A DNA stretch of 64,000 bases from Akkermansia sp. Lineage in GTDB: Bacteria > Verrucomicrobiota > Verrucomicrobiia > Verrucomicrobiales > Akkermansiaceae. The position numbers were made by a program, and so were the translations under genes. The notes beneath the pieces were generated by a model that saw nothing but the letters and a program-made list of their open reading frames with translations, had not been told where the DNA came from and searched no databases. The DNA is taken from contig JAFUQZ010000020.1 of assembly GCA_017472085.1 (NCBI GenBank), positions 1-64,000 of the forward strand, read 5' to 3'. Below, piece after piece: positions 1 through 7,041 of this stretch (positions are counted from its first letter, which is position 1; each line of letters begins with the position of its first letter).

Positions 1-64
1 CCTACGCTACAAAATCGCGCCAAAAATGGATTGACATCAGGGGATACCGAATGATATAAGAAAG

Positions 65-577
65 CTACACGCCTGATGTGCACAGAAAAGGGGGCTTAAA
101 TTCGCCTCCTAAGTGTCGAAAAAACGGTGCCAGTTTACTTCCCTTAGCATTTAATGTATCCCGTAAAGCGATAGCCGTTACAGCCGTCAATGCAGACAAA
201 ATTGTTGTCAATGAAATTAAAAACATTCTACCACAAGAGGCCACAAGCAGCTGCGTGGTATTTAAATTGTTTTCATTATTAGCGGACTTGGTACATACTA
301 ATACCCAAATAAATGACGCTATAAAAGCAACAGCCCCAGGAATAGCTAACCACGCAGGTGATTCAGGATAAAACATCGCGTACCCTATGAGAATAATAGC
401 ACTAAGATTCAGAGCTCCTATGAGGGAGCTTTGAAAAATATCCGAAGTTCCTGCATGCAAATAATATTCTTCCTTGAGTGCGCGGCGGAAGCCAACGATA
501 CCCAATATTCCGAGTATTATCACAACAAAAAATGCGACAAAACGGCAGAGTATATCTCCATCTCCACTGGAAATCAT
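65..577 (-). CDS. small multi-pass membrane protein, unknown function
   Basis: Encodes about 170 residues with four hydrophobic segments and a short polar tail; I recognise no family. The frame is open further upstream to an ATG at 628, but that ATG lies inside the IS630 end, so I place the native start at the ATG at 577. Removing the IS would put this gene about 19 nt after the stop of the M48 peptidase gene, so it was probably the last gene of a sigma factor-dynamin-peptidase-membrane protein operon. The IS now separates it from the operon promoter. Its role may be membrane-linked, by association with the dynamin-like GTPase; that is inference only. Confidence 0.6.
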   Translation of the reverse strand: MISSGDGDILCRFVAFFVVIILGILGIVGFRRALKEEYYLHAGTSDIFQSSLIGALNLSAIILIGYAMFYPESPAWLAIPGAVAFIASFIWVLVCTKSANNENNLNTTQLLVASCGRMFLISLTTILSALTAVTAIALRDTLNAKGSKLAPFFRHLGGEFKPPFLCTSGV

Positions 578-1670
578 GCCAATAGGTATAATATTGCTCC
601 GGCGATAAAACATCATTGTCTGAGGCATAGCGAACGCTAGCTTTACGGAAGAAATTTTTCACCTTTTCTGAATTGTTTTTTGTTTTTTCCATGTGTTCAA
701 CGATTTGCATGCGAAGCTCCTCTTTATTAGCAGCTGGCTCTCGCTGTCCAACGCCTAACTTGAGATCGCTATTTACCAACTCATCAGGATTAAGTTCCGG
801 AGAATATGCAGGTAAGTAGAAAATTTTTATTTCATCTCGATGTCTAGCCGCCCACGCTCGAACTATTTTTGCATGGTGAATCCTCAGATTGTCAACTATC
901 AAAACCACCTTTTTGCTTGGGCTATCGTGTATTACAGCTTTTGCAAAGCGCAAGAATCTGCGTATCGTAAGTCCCCCACTATATGCGTGGAAGCAGAGTC
1001 GCCCCTGGTTATTCACGGCTGATATCATACTGATTCGGCATGACACTACTGATGTAACCTCAAGAATAGGAGTCTTGCCTTTAGGGGCATACCCCCGTTG
1101 GTAGTTTTCTCGTGTACTCACGCCTGTCTCGCCGCACCAATAGATTTCTGCTTTTTCCTTTTTTGCTGCTTTTCGAATGCGTGGATAATTACGATTCAGC
1201 CACTTATTGACCTTTTCCGGTTTTTGTTCCCGGGCTCGCTTTTCCGGACGTTGAGGCGTAAAACCATTCCTCTTCATATAGTCGCAAACTGTACGAGTGG
1301 GCATATCTATGCCGAACTTGTATTGGATTAGCTGTTTGATGGCTTTGGCATTCCAGAGGGCAAACCTGAACTTATATTGCAGAGGTGTTTTGTCTACAAT
1401 CATTCTAAGCAATTCTTTCTCTTGCTGTTCTGATAAAGTTCGACCGTCGCCTATTTTGCGTCCGTGTCGCTTTTCTTTTACAACTTTCCTTCCGTTTGCT
1501 TTATAATCGCGAACCCAAACAGTAGCAGTACTGGAGGCAATGCCTAAATCTCTGGCACATTTCGAGACGTTGCCATATTTTTCATACAAGCGAAAGAATT
1601 GAAGTTTGGTCTGATGTCTTGCTTCAATCGACAGATGTTTGAGGTTTTGTTTTAATTGTATCGGCTCCAT
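402..1670 (-). CDS. IS630-family transposase, probably inactive, with host-derived C-terminal tail
   Basis: A 422-residue ORF. It has an N-terminal helix-turn-helix region (about 1-60), a second HTH region (to about 140) and a DDE/RNase-H-like catalytic core. The second Asp (in VDNLRIHH) and the Glu (in SPELNPDE) are present. The usual first Asp of the (Y)W-x-DET motif reads as Gly (WCGETG), one base change from Asp, so the enzyme is probably dead. No stop codon occurs before the element's end at 594. The last roughly 64 residues are therefore encoded by flanking DNA and overlap the membrane-protein gene in another frame. IS630 transposases are usually about 340-360 aa, which fits the in-element part. 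Confidence 0.85.
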   Translation of the reverse strand: MEPIQLKQNLKHLSIEARHQTKLQFFRLYEKYGNVSKCARDLGIASSTATVWVRDYKANGRKVVKEKRHGRKIGDGRTLSEQQEKELLRMIVDKTPLQYKFRFALWNAKAIKQLIQYKFGIDMPTRTVCDYMKRNGFTPQRPEKRAREQKPEKVNKWLNRNYPRIRKAAKKEKAEIYWCGETGVSTRENYQRGYAPKGKTPILEVTSVVSCRISMISAVNNQGRLCFHAYSGGLTIRRFLRFAKAVIHDSPSKKVVLIVDNLRIHHAKIVRAWAARHRDEIKIFYLPAYSPELNPDELVNSDLKLGVGQREPAANKEELRMQIVEHMEKTKNNSEKVKNFFRKASVRYASDNDVLSPEQYYTYWHDFQWRWRYTLPFCRIFCCDNTRNIGYRWLPPRTQGRILFACRNFGYFSKLPHRSSES

Positions 1671-1712
1671 GTGCGGTTATTATAGCACAATAATGTTTAT
1701 CCGCCAAGTCAA
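594..1712 (-). mobile_element. IS630-family insertion sequence with TA target site
   Basis: The element is bounded by TA at 592-593 and 1713-1714. The 26 bases just inside each TA form an imperfect inverted repeat matching 18 of 26 ungapped (594-619 against 1712-1687), with a shared inner core ACAT-ATTGT. The 1119-bp length and the TA duplication are what IS630/Tc1-mariner elements produce. It sits in the short gap between the M48 peptidase gene and a small membrane-protein gene. The transposase lies on the minus strand and reads out of the lower end. Confidence 0.85.
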
Positions 1713-1716
1713 TAAC

Positions 1717-2598
1717 TTAAAGCGGATTGCCGCATTTACGACACCATCTTGACACCCCATCTTTCGGGAGCTTATTCCCGCAGGCTGGGCAATACCTGTC
1801 GACCTGAAGATCATTTACCAGACGCTCGAACTGAGGAGTATTGACCCATCTTCTCAGCTCAATCATACGAACGGCTGTAAGGGGATGACTATTGCTCATC
1901 ACCGCCAAATTCTGCATCGTTTTAGACCAGGATTTACTTGCAATGCGCTCAAAATCATCCAGCTGTCGGTCATATTCCTCCTTATTCACCGTAAAACCCG
2001 GAATATTCATGGCTGCACCGCAGAACCTCCTCAGCAATTCCTCAATATGGTAGTTAGAGCCGAGAGCCAACGCCGACACACGGTCTGCCGACAATTCACT
2101 CAAACGCGTCCAGCGGAACAGCGCTAAACGAATGGCTTCCGTTGCAATATCCGGCAGCAATATAGAGCTTCCGTTCACCAGAGCATTCGCAAGATTGTGG
2201 TATAAAACATGTCTGCAAACAATATGTCCGCACTCATGAGCAATGACCGCCTTGATCTCCTCATGGGTAACAGATTCCAGCAAGCCGGAATTCACTACTA
2301 TAAACATGCGTGAATCACCGTAGGTGCATGCATTCAGCTGTCTGTCCAGCTGAAGATACAACTCCGGCACGGGAGAAATCCCTAATGTCGCGCAAACGTC
2401 TACAAGCATGTTGTAGATTTCAGGATACTGATTCGGTCCCAGGCGCAGATGAGAGCCCATATTCAGGCTGTGCATCATTTCCTCGGTAATTTTGGCCATC
2501 ATGTACTTGGCCAGTTTGTCAAACCCGGGAAGAGCTTTTAATGTCTTAATCGCAGAAGCATCTTCCGGATGTATGATATCGTCAATATTAAATTTCAT
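1717..2598 (-). CDS. M48-family metallopeptidase with C-terminal zinc ribbon
   Basis: A 293-residue protein. HECGH at 121-125 is the zinc-binding HExxH motif, and the Glu in LSELSADR (about 168) is the likely third ligand, as in M48 (HtpX/Ste24-like) peptidases. The C-terminus has two CxxC pairs (CPACG and CRKCG), a zinc ribbon often used for partner or nucleic-acid contact. No strong transmembrane helices are seen, unlike HtpX, so it may be cytosolic or peripheral. I chose the ATG at 2598 because a GAGGGG Shine-Dalgarno-like run precedes it at good spacing. The dynamin gene ends at 2624 just upstream, so the two are co-transcribed. Confidence 0.85.
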   Translation of the reverse strand: MKFNIDDIIHPEDASAIKTLKALPGFDKLAKYMMAKITEEMMHSLNMGSHLRLGPNQYPEIYNMLVDVCATLGISPVPELYLQLDRQLNACTYGDSRMFIVVNSGLLESVTHEEIKAVIAHECGHIVCRHVLYHNLANALVNGSSILLPDIATEAIRLALFRWTRLSELSADRVSALALGSNYHIEELLRRFCGAAMNIPGFTVNKEEYDRQLDDFERIASKSWSKTMQNLAVMSNSHPLTAVRMIELRRWVNTPQFERLVNDLQVDRYCPACGNKLPKDGVSRWCRKCGNPL

Positions 2599-2623
2599 AG
2601 ACATCCCCTCTGTTTGTTTACTC

Positions 2624-4348
2624 TTATACGCAGGCCGTCCGCAACTCAGCAATTATACCACATACTGTTGACAATTTACTCTTCAGAGAATCTATCTCCC
2701 CCTCAGATAACTGGGTATTCCTGGCTTCCTCAATGGCCTTGAGAATAGGCATAATGGTTGTCTGATACAGATGCTTGAAATGCAAATTGATATCATTTTC
2801 AATCCGTTTGAAGGACTGCTTAAACTGTGACGAAATATCAGAAACAACTTTTTCGCTGATATCCTGAAGAGATTCATCGATTGTTTTTACTACCTGATTG
2901 CGGACAAATACCGCCGGCAGCAAATTCCTGATTAAAGGAAGTTTTCCCAGCACATAACGGAACAACACATCGAGAAGCAGCGCGTATGGGCTCAATACTG
3001 CCGCCAACAAATAATCCACGGCTGTCAGGAATTTAGAATTCAGTTTCCCAAGATGACCCGTATTGATGCTGTATCCGAAGTCCAGGGTTCTGATCAGTTC
3101 ATCGGCGGCATTTCTCAACTCTGCATCGACAATGGAAAGCACCTCCTCAAGTTGTTTCTTTGCTGTTGATGATTCCTGTTCAAATAACTTCTTGATACTG
3201 TGCTCCAGCTCATTTTTCACGACTACCAACTCATCCTGGACATCACCCAGTTTCTTGCACTTTTCAAAGCGGGACATCAAACTGCGCTTTAAGGATTCCA
3301 TAGCTATTTGCAGACGATCTTTCAAGGCAATGCTAATTTCTGACTCTTTGGAAGCAACCTTTGCCCGGGCAGCAAGTCGTCTGGAAGTCAATTTTTGTTC
3401 TGCTTCTTCCAATTTAAGCTCTAATTCGCGAATTTTTCCCTGGCCGACACCATTCAGCTCGAGTCTGGAACGCAATTCGTTTTCAAACGAGCTCAACTCA
3501 TTCAGCAAAGCACCGGCAACACGGAGAACTCTCCCCTGCTTCACATTTTCCTCGGCAAACGAATCAACGGCCTGGCGAACCTTTTCAGGGGTATTCAACT
3601 CTTCATCCACAGAATCATCATAGCAACAGATTTTCACAGGGATATATCCTCGCCCCATCATCTGTAATTCAGCCTGAATATTTTCTACCAGCTCCTCTCG
3701 TACTTGCTTGCCCATTGGGTGTCTGGGATCATAAGAAATCATGATCATTAACCGAGAAATCGATTTATCAAAGAGTGAACCTTGCAAAAACTTTCTCTCG
3801 ATACTATCCAGGGAACGAGGCGGTATCACTAAAATTACTGCGTCTGCAGACATAATTTGCGGAAAGGTGGAATTGAGCATGACAGACTCATTGGCATCAT
3901 CAATTCCGGGTGTGTCCAATATAGCATACTTTTTCAGATTGGCATCAGGAACAGATATGACAACCTTTTCAATTTTTTCAGACAACTCCGTGCGTTCCTT
4001 TTCCGTCTTGGCTGTAGTATAGTTGACAACATCTGCTGCACTAGGTTCAGAAATCACTATCGGTTCATTATTTCCTCTATAATACACAGACAACGCGTAA
4101 GTTTCGCCATAACTAACTTCCGTAACAACACTCGTAGTAGGCAATCCAATACCGGAACGCAAAAGCCCCTTCCCTTGTAGAAAAGCCTTATCAGCCATCA
4201 GAGATTTCCCAACCTGGAATTCCCCGGCTAAAATTACCCGATATAGAGGGTTATTCATCTTTTGCAGATAGTCACAAAAGGTCTCGGACATCTGCCAGCC
4301 AATTTGTCGCGCAGATTTGACTGCTCTATTTATTTTTGTTGTGTTCAT
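2624..4348 (-). CDS. dynamin-like GTPase
   Basis: A 574-residue protein. The P-loop GEFQVGKS is at 42-49, a likely G2 threonine lies in LPTTSV near 72, and G3 DTPGID is at 145-150. A long charged helical region (about 300-420) follows, then a hydrophobic stretch (about 440-485) that could be a membrane paddle, then further helices. This layout is that of bacterial dynamin-like proteins, which remodel or protect membranes; some act in phage defence. A -10-like TACAAT lies 8 nt before the ATG. It is followed directly by the M48 peptidase gene and preceded by the sigma-factor gene on the same strand. Confidence 0.85.
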   Translation of the reverse strand: MNTTKINRAVKSARQIGWQMSETFCDYLQKMNNPLYRVILAGEFQVGKSLMADKAFLQGKGLLRSGIGLPTTSVVTEVSYGETYALSVYYRGNNEPIVISEPSAADVVNYTTAKTEKERTELSEKIEKVVISVPDANLKKYAILDTPGIDDANESVMLNSTFPQIMSADAVILVIPPRSLDSIERKFLQGSLFDKSISRLMIMISYDPRHPMGKQVREELVENIQAELQMMGRGYIPVKICCYDDSVDEELNTPEKVRQAVDSFAEENVKQGRVLRVAGALLNELSSFENELRSRLELNGVGQGKIRELELKLEEAEQKLTSRRLAARAKVASKESEISIALKDRLQIAMESLKRSLMSRFEKCKKLGDVQDELVVVKNELEHSIKKLFEQESSTAKKQLEEVLSIVDAELRNAADELIRTLDFGYSINTGHLGKLNSKFLTAVDYLLAAVLSPYALLLDVLFRYVLGKLPLIRNLLPAVFVRNQVVKTIDESLQDISEKVVSDISSQFKQSFKRIENDINLHFKHLYQTTIMPILKAIEEARNTQLSEGEIDSLKSKLSTVCGIIAELRTACV

Positions 4349-4487
4349 CGTTTTTTATTGTATGTCGATTGCAATAATCAGATTTACTTTTTTTACGGAA
4401 AGCATAAAGTTCATTAACTGCCCCATACCTATATATATCTATCAAATTCCCCATTTTTTCACTTTTTTTATCGTCGTGTTCGGATTA

Positions 4488-5387
4488 TCACATCGCATCC
4501 ATCTCCTGAGCCAGACGCTGCAAGGTTTGCAAGCCGGTCTTTTCCGTTCTGTACACTTTGGCCGTGGACCAGCCCATCTCTTGCGCGATACTTTTCGCCG
4601 AACGATTGTCAATCCATCGGTATTGAATAATCTTTCTTTCCAGCACGTCATCCATGGCAGCGAGCAGGCGCTTTAACAAATTGTCTCTCACAACACAGGA
4701 GGGTTGCTCTTTATCCGGGAGAACATCTGCCAGAGTGACCTCCGAATCCGCTGATGCAAGAGGCTTATCCATGCTGACATATCTTTCTCTATCTCGTTCA
4801 ATAGCCTGTCTTTTTTTATCCAAATCGCGGAAAAGGCAAACAGTAAGCCATGTTTTAATAGAGCTTTTTTCGGGTTGAAAGTTTTTGATGAATGCACCGT
4901 CTTTTTCAGATAATTTCACGAACGCATCACTCTGCACCTCCGGTAATGTAAAGTATTCGTTGTCATCATAATCCTTGAAATGAGCGGATAAATACTTACA
5001 CACCGGGTAGACATAATCCATCAAATCGTCATAATCACCATGGATAGCCTTGTTGATTAATTTTTTTTCGATTTCCTTTCTATCTGAACCTAATGTTTTG
5101 ATTTTCTTAATGATGCGGTTCGTAATTCCACCGGAGGAAGAGGTGTCGAGCATCATGCCGCATCCCGCCGACGGGCCGAATAGTGATGCCAACTTATCTG
5201 AAATAAGTTCTATACCGACAGCTGCTATCTTCTCAACTATCCCTTTACTTTCATAATCCAACAGGAAGTTATATACATCGCAAACCTCACCTCCTTTCAA
5301 AATGGCCAACATCACTCGGCTTCTTTCTTCTGATGTCCCACCTCCCGAAAAAAAATCGCATATATTCAAATCACTTACCACCGACAT
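4488..5387 (-). CDS. sigma-70-like (ECF-type) sigma factor with extra N-terminal domain
   Basis: About 299 residues from the ATG at 5387. The C-terminal 60 residues form a region-4 helix-turn-helix (KSIAQEMGWSTAKVYRTEK). The middle (about 135-215) resembles region 2, with a conserved aromatic WLTVCLFRDLDKKRQ segment. The first roughly 120 residues match no sigma region I recognise and may be a sensory or regulatory extension. The start is set by a -10-like TATGAT 6 nt upstream; in-frame ATGs at 5405 and 5423 lie upstream of that box. The nearest genes it could control are the dynamin and M48 genes downstream. The promoter spacer contains the palindrome GCATTCCTAATGC. Confidence 0.75.
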   Translation of the reverse strand: MSVVSDLNICDFFSGGGTSEERSRVMLAILKGGEVCDVYNFLLDYESKGIVEKIAAVGIELISDKLASLFGPSAGCGMMLDTSSSGGITNRIIKKIKTLGSDRKEIEKKLINKAIHGDYDDLMDYVYPVCKYLSAHFKDYDDNEYFTLPEVQSDAFVKLSEKDGAFIKNFQPEKSSIKTWLTVCLFRDLDKKRQAIERDRERYVSMDKPLASADSEVTLADVLPDKEQPSCVVRDNLLKRLLAAMDDVLERKIIQYRWIDNRSAKSIAQEMGWSTAKVYRTEKTGLQTLQRLAQEMDAM

Positions 5388-5393
5388 GGTTGC

Positions 5394-5422
5394 ATCATAC
5401 AGCATTAGGAATGCTGTAGCCC
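5394..5422 (-). promoter_or_regulatory. sigma-factor gene promoter with palindrome in the spacer
   Basis: The -10-like TATGAT (5394-5399) lies 6 nt before the ATG. The 17-bp spacer is almost filled by the palindrome GCATTCCTAATGC (plus-strand positions 5402-5414), and the -35 position (GGGCTA) is weak. A protein bound to the palindrome would sit between the two boxes. Confidence 0.45.
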
Positions 5423-5593
5423 ACATTGGATGGTAAACGCCATTATTCTCAATGCGGAGCAAAAATCAAGGGGCATGAAGAAAAAACACCAGCAACCGAC
5501 TTGTCTGCACGCACATCTTACTGTATAAGACTGACAATATTACAAAAAATAACAGTTTCCGTTAGAAAAGGCTTGCTACAGCATTCCTAATGC
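5402..5593. repeat. 19-bp inverted repeat pair with GCATTnnnAATGC core
   Basis: Positions 5402-5420 and 5575-5593 are perfect reverse complements (19 bp), each containing the palindrome GCATT-CCT/AGG-AATGC. They flank the intergenic region between the sigma-factor gene and the divergent recombinase gene. A second pair of the same design occurs at 54039-54207. Confidence 0.8.
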
Positions 5594-5615
5594 AGACCCA
5601 CCTACCGAAAAAATC

Positions 5616-6809
5616 ATGAAAACAGCAAAGGATATCATCAAGGATTTACCACTGAATGTGAACGACATAGCCCGACTGACTCTTGAAGCGACAGAGGAGT
5701 TGGGCGAAGCGGCACAGGGAAGAGAACGCACGGAATTGATTCTCCTGCTGCGGCGGGTGATTCGCGCGGGGGTGAAGGCGGTGCAAGCGGAGGAGCACAC
5801 GGTTTCGTTTGAAGAGGCGGCGTGGGCGAGTGTGGAGGCACGCGCGGGGCGGCGGGCCTCCACACTTCGGGATTTGCGGCATTTTGTGCGGCGAATGCTG
5901 CGGGTTCAATTGACGGATTTGGAAGATGATGCGGATGTAAATGGCGGAGAGGCCCGGCTTCGCCGGAAAGGAAAGCTTTCCGCTTCCGTCTCCGGCAAGC
6001 CTACGCCGAGACAAGACGCCGAGGCTTCCGTCGCCGCTCATTCTGAGCTATGCCGAGACAGGCGCGACTCCCGGCTTCGCGAAGCTTCGCCGAGGCAGGC
6101 CGAAACTCCGGCGCTCGGTGTTGGTGGGCTGCCGTTAAGGTCTATGACCACAGCTCAATGCAGACGCATTTTACATGCGGCCTTTGGTTGTAGTGACCAC
6201 AGTTTCAACAAGGGACGCGCGATTCTGCACAGTATTTTTGCCTACGGGCTGCGGCAGGAGTGGTGCGGCGAGAATCCGGTGAGCCGCATCGAACCTCGCC
6301 GCATCCGGGAAAAGGAGATTGTGCCGCTGAGTCCGCAGGAGGTGCGGCGGCTGGAACAAGCCGCACAGCTGCCGGAGCACCGGGAGATGCGTTTCTCGCT
6401 CCACCTCTTGCTGTACAACGGCGTACGCCCGCAGGAGGTGGCGCGGTTGAGCGAACGCCATATCCGGCCGGAGCAAGGGCGGGTCATCATCCCCGCCGCA
6501 GGCAGCAAGACGGGCGGCGGGCGTGTGCTGCCGCTGAGGAAAGTAAGGAGTCTGCGGGGTGTACCGCTCCGCATTCCGCGCAACTGGCAGAACCGCTGGA
6601 GGGCACTCCGCCGCGCCGCAGGATTTTCAGCCGGCCATTGGCAGGCGGATGTGTGTCGGCATACCTTCGCGAGTTACCATGCGGCGTATTTCCGGGATTT
6701 GGGGGCGTTGCAGTTGGAAATGGGCCACCGCAGCACGGATTTGCTGCGCTCCCGCTATTTGAATCTGCCACAGGTAAAGCAGGCAAAGGCGTATTGGAAT
6801 ATACGCTGA
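5616..6809 (+). CDS. tyrosine recombinase/integrase with in-frame repeat insertion
   Basis: A 397-residue protein. The N-terminal core-binding (SAM-like) helices span about 1-108 and the catalytic domain about 175-397. Catalytic residues visible are Arg in NGVRPQEVARL, Lys in SKTGGG, Arg in VCRHTFASY, His in MGHRS and the nucleophile Tyr in RSRYLN. The His of the HxxR box reads as Asp, which I believe is tolerated in some relatives. Residues about 110-173 are low-complexity, Arg/Ala/Ser-rich and encoded by a GC-rich hairpin repeat (see 5943-6134), not by integrase sequence. It lies divergent from the sigma-factor gene at the edge of an A+T-rich island, so it may have mobilised that island. 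Confidence 0.85.
   Translation: MKTAKDIIKDLPLNVNDIARLTLEATEELGEAAQGRERTELILLLRRVIRAGVKAVQAEEHTVSFEEAAWASVEARAGRRASTLRDLRHFVRRMLRVQLTDLEDDADVNGGEARLRRKGKLSASVSGKPTPRQDAEASVAAHSELCRDRRDSRLREASPRQAETPALGVGGLPLRSMTTAQCRRILHAAFGCSDHSFNKGRAILHSIFAYGLRQEWCGENPVSRIEPRRIREKEIVPLSPQEVRRLEQAAQLPEHREMRFSLHLLLYNGVRPQEVARLSERHIRPEQGRVIIPAAGSKTGGGRVLPLRKVRSLRGVPLRIPRNWQNRWRALRRAAGFSAGHWQADVCRHTFASYHAAYFRDLGALQLEMGHRSTDLLRSRYLNLPQVKQAKAYWNIR
5943..6134 (+). repeat. GC-rich hairpin repeat inserted in frame in the recombinase gene
   Basis: About 192 bp (64 codons) of dyad-rich sequence such as CCGGCTTCGCCGG, CTTCGCCGGAAAGG and CTACGCCGAG. It separates the core-binding and catalytic parts of the recombinase without breaking the frame. 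The cores CTTCGCCGGAAAGG and CTACGCCGAG recur at 6815-6857 just after the gene, so this is a local repeat family. The boundaries are approximate. Confidence 0.65.
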
Positions 6810-6888
6810 TTGGCCCGTCTTCGCCGGAAAGGCGAACCCTTTCCGGCTACGCCGAGGCGATTCCCCTCCGAAACTACGGGGAATCGAG
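6810..6888 (+). repeat. second copy of the GC-rich hairpin repeat
   Basis: Shares CTTCGCCGGAAAGG and CTACGCCGAG with the in-gene copy at 5943-6134. It also contains a hairpin of CCTTTCCGG against CCGGAAAGG. It lies between the recombinase stop codon and a duplicate of the recombinase 3' end. Confidence 0.6.
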
Positions 6889-6978
6889 ATGGGCCACCGC
6901 AGCACGGATTTGCTGCGCTCCCGCTATCTTAATCTGCCGCAGGTGAAGTATGCAAAAGAGTATTGGTGCGGGCGCTGA
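6889..6978 (+). pseudogene. duplicate fragment of a recombinase 3' end
   Basis: Encodes MGHRSTDLLRSRYLNLPQVK and nine further residues, then a stop. This is a 29-codon counterpart of the recombinase C-terminus, including the catalytic His and Tyr. The offset from the first copy (6720-6809) is exactly 169 bp through to the stop codon. The copies differ mostly at third codon positions at first and by amino acid near the end. That fits a remnant of a paralogous integrase better than a fresh duplication. Confidence 0.75.
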
Positions 6979-6983
6979 TGGGT

Positions 6984-7011
6984 AAAAAAGCCTCCACCGC
7001 TGGGTGGAGGC
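6984..7011 (-). terminator. Rho-independent terminator of proS
   Basis: GCCTCCACC (6990-6998) pairs perfectly with GGTGGAGGC (7003-7011) around a 4-nt loop. On the minus strand it is followed by six T. It lies 30 bp after the proS stop. Confidence 0.85.
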
Positions 7012-7041
7012 GATAAAAAGGGAGGGATATTCTGCCGAGCC

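Noticed and set aside
31-60. A TTGACA, 18 bp, TATAAG promoter-like sequence on the + strand
   Set aside because: It points into the 3' end of the minus-strand membrane-protein gene and no + strand gene follows within view; possibly chance in A+T-rich DNA.
5299-5317. A perfect AAAGGAGGTGAGG ribosome-binding site followed by ATG inside the sigma-factor gene (minus strand, about 5280-5300)
   Set aside because: The ATG it serves is out of frame and meets a stop after about 13 codons; region 2 and 4 lie in the other frame.
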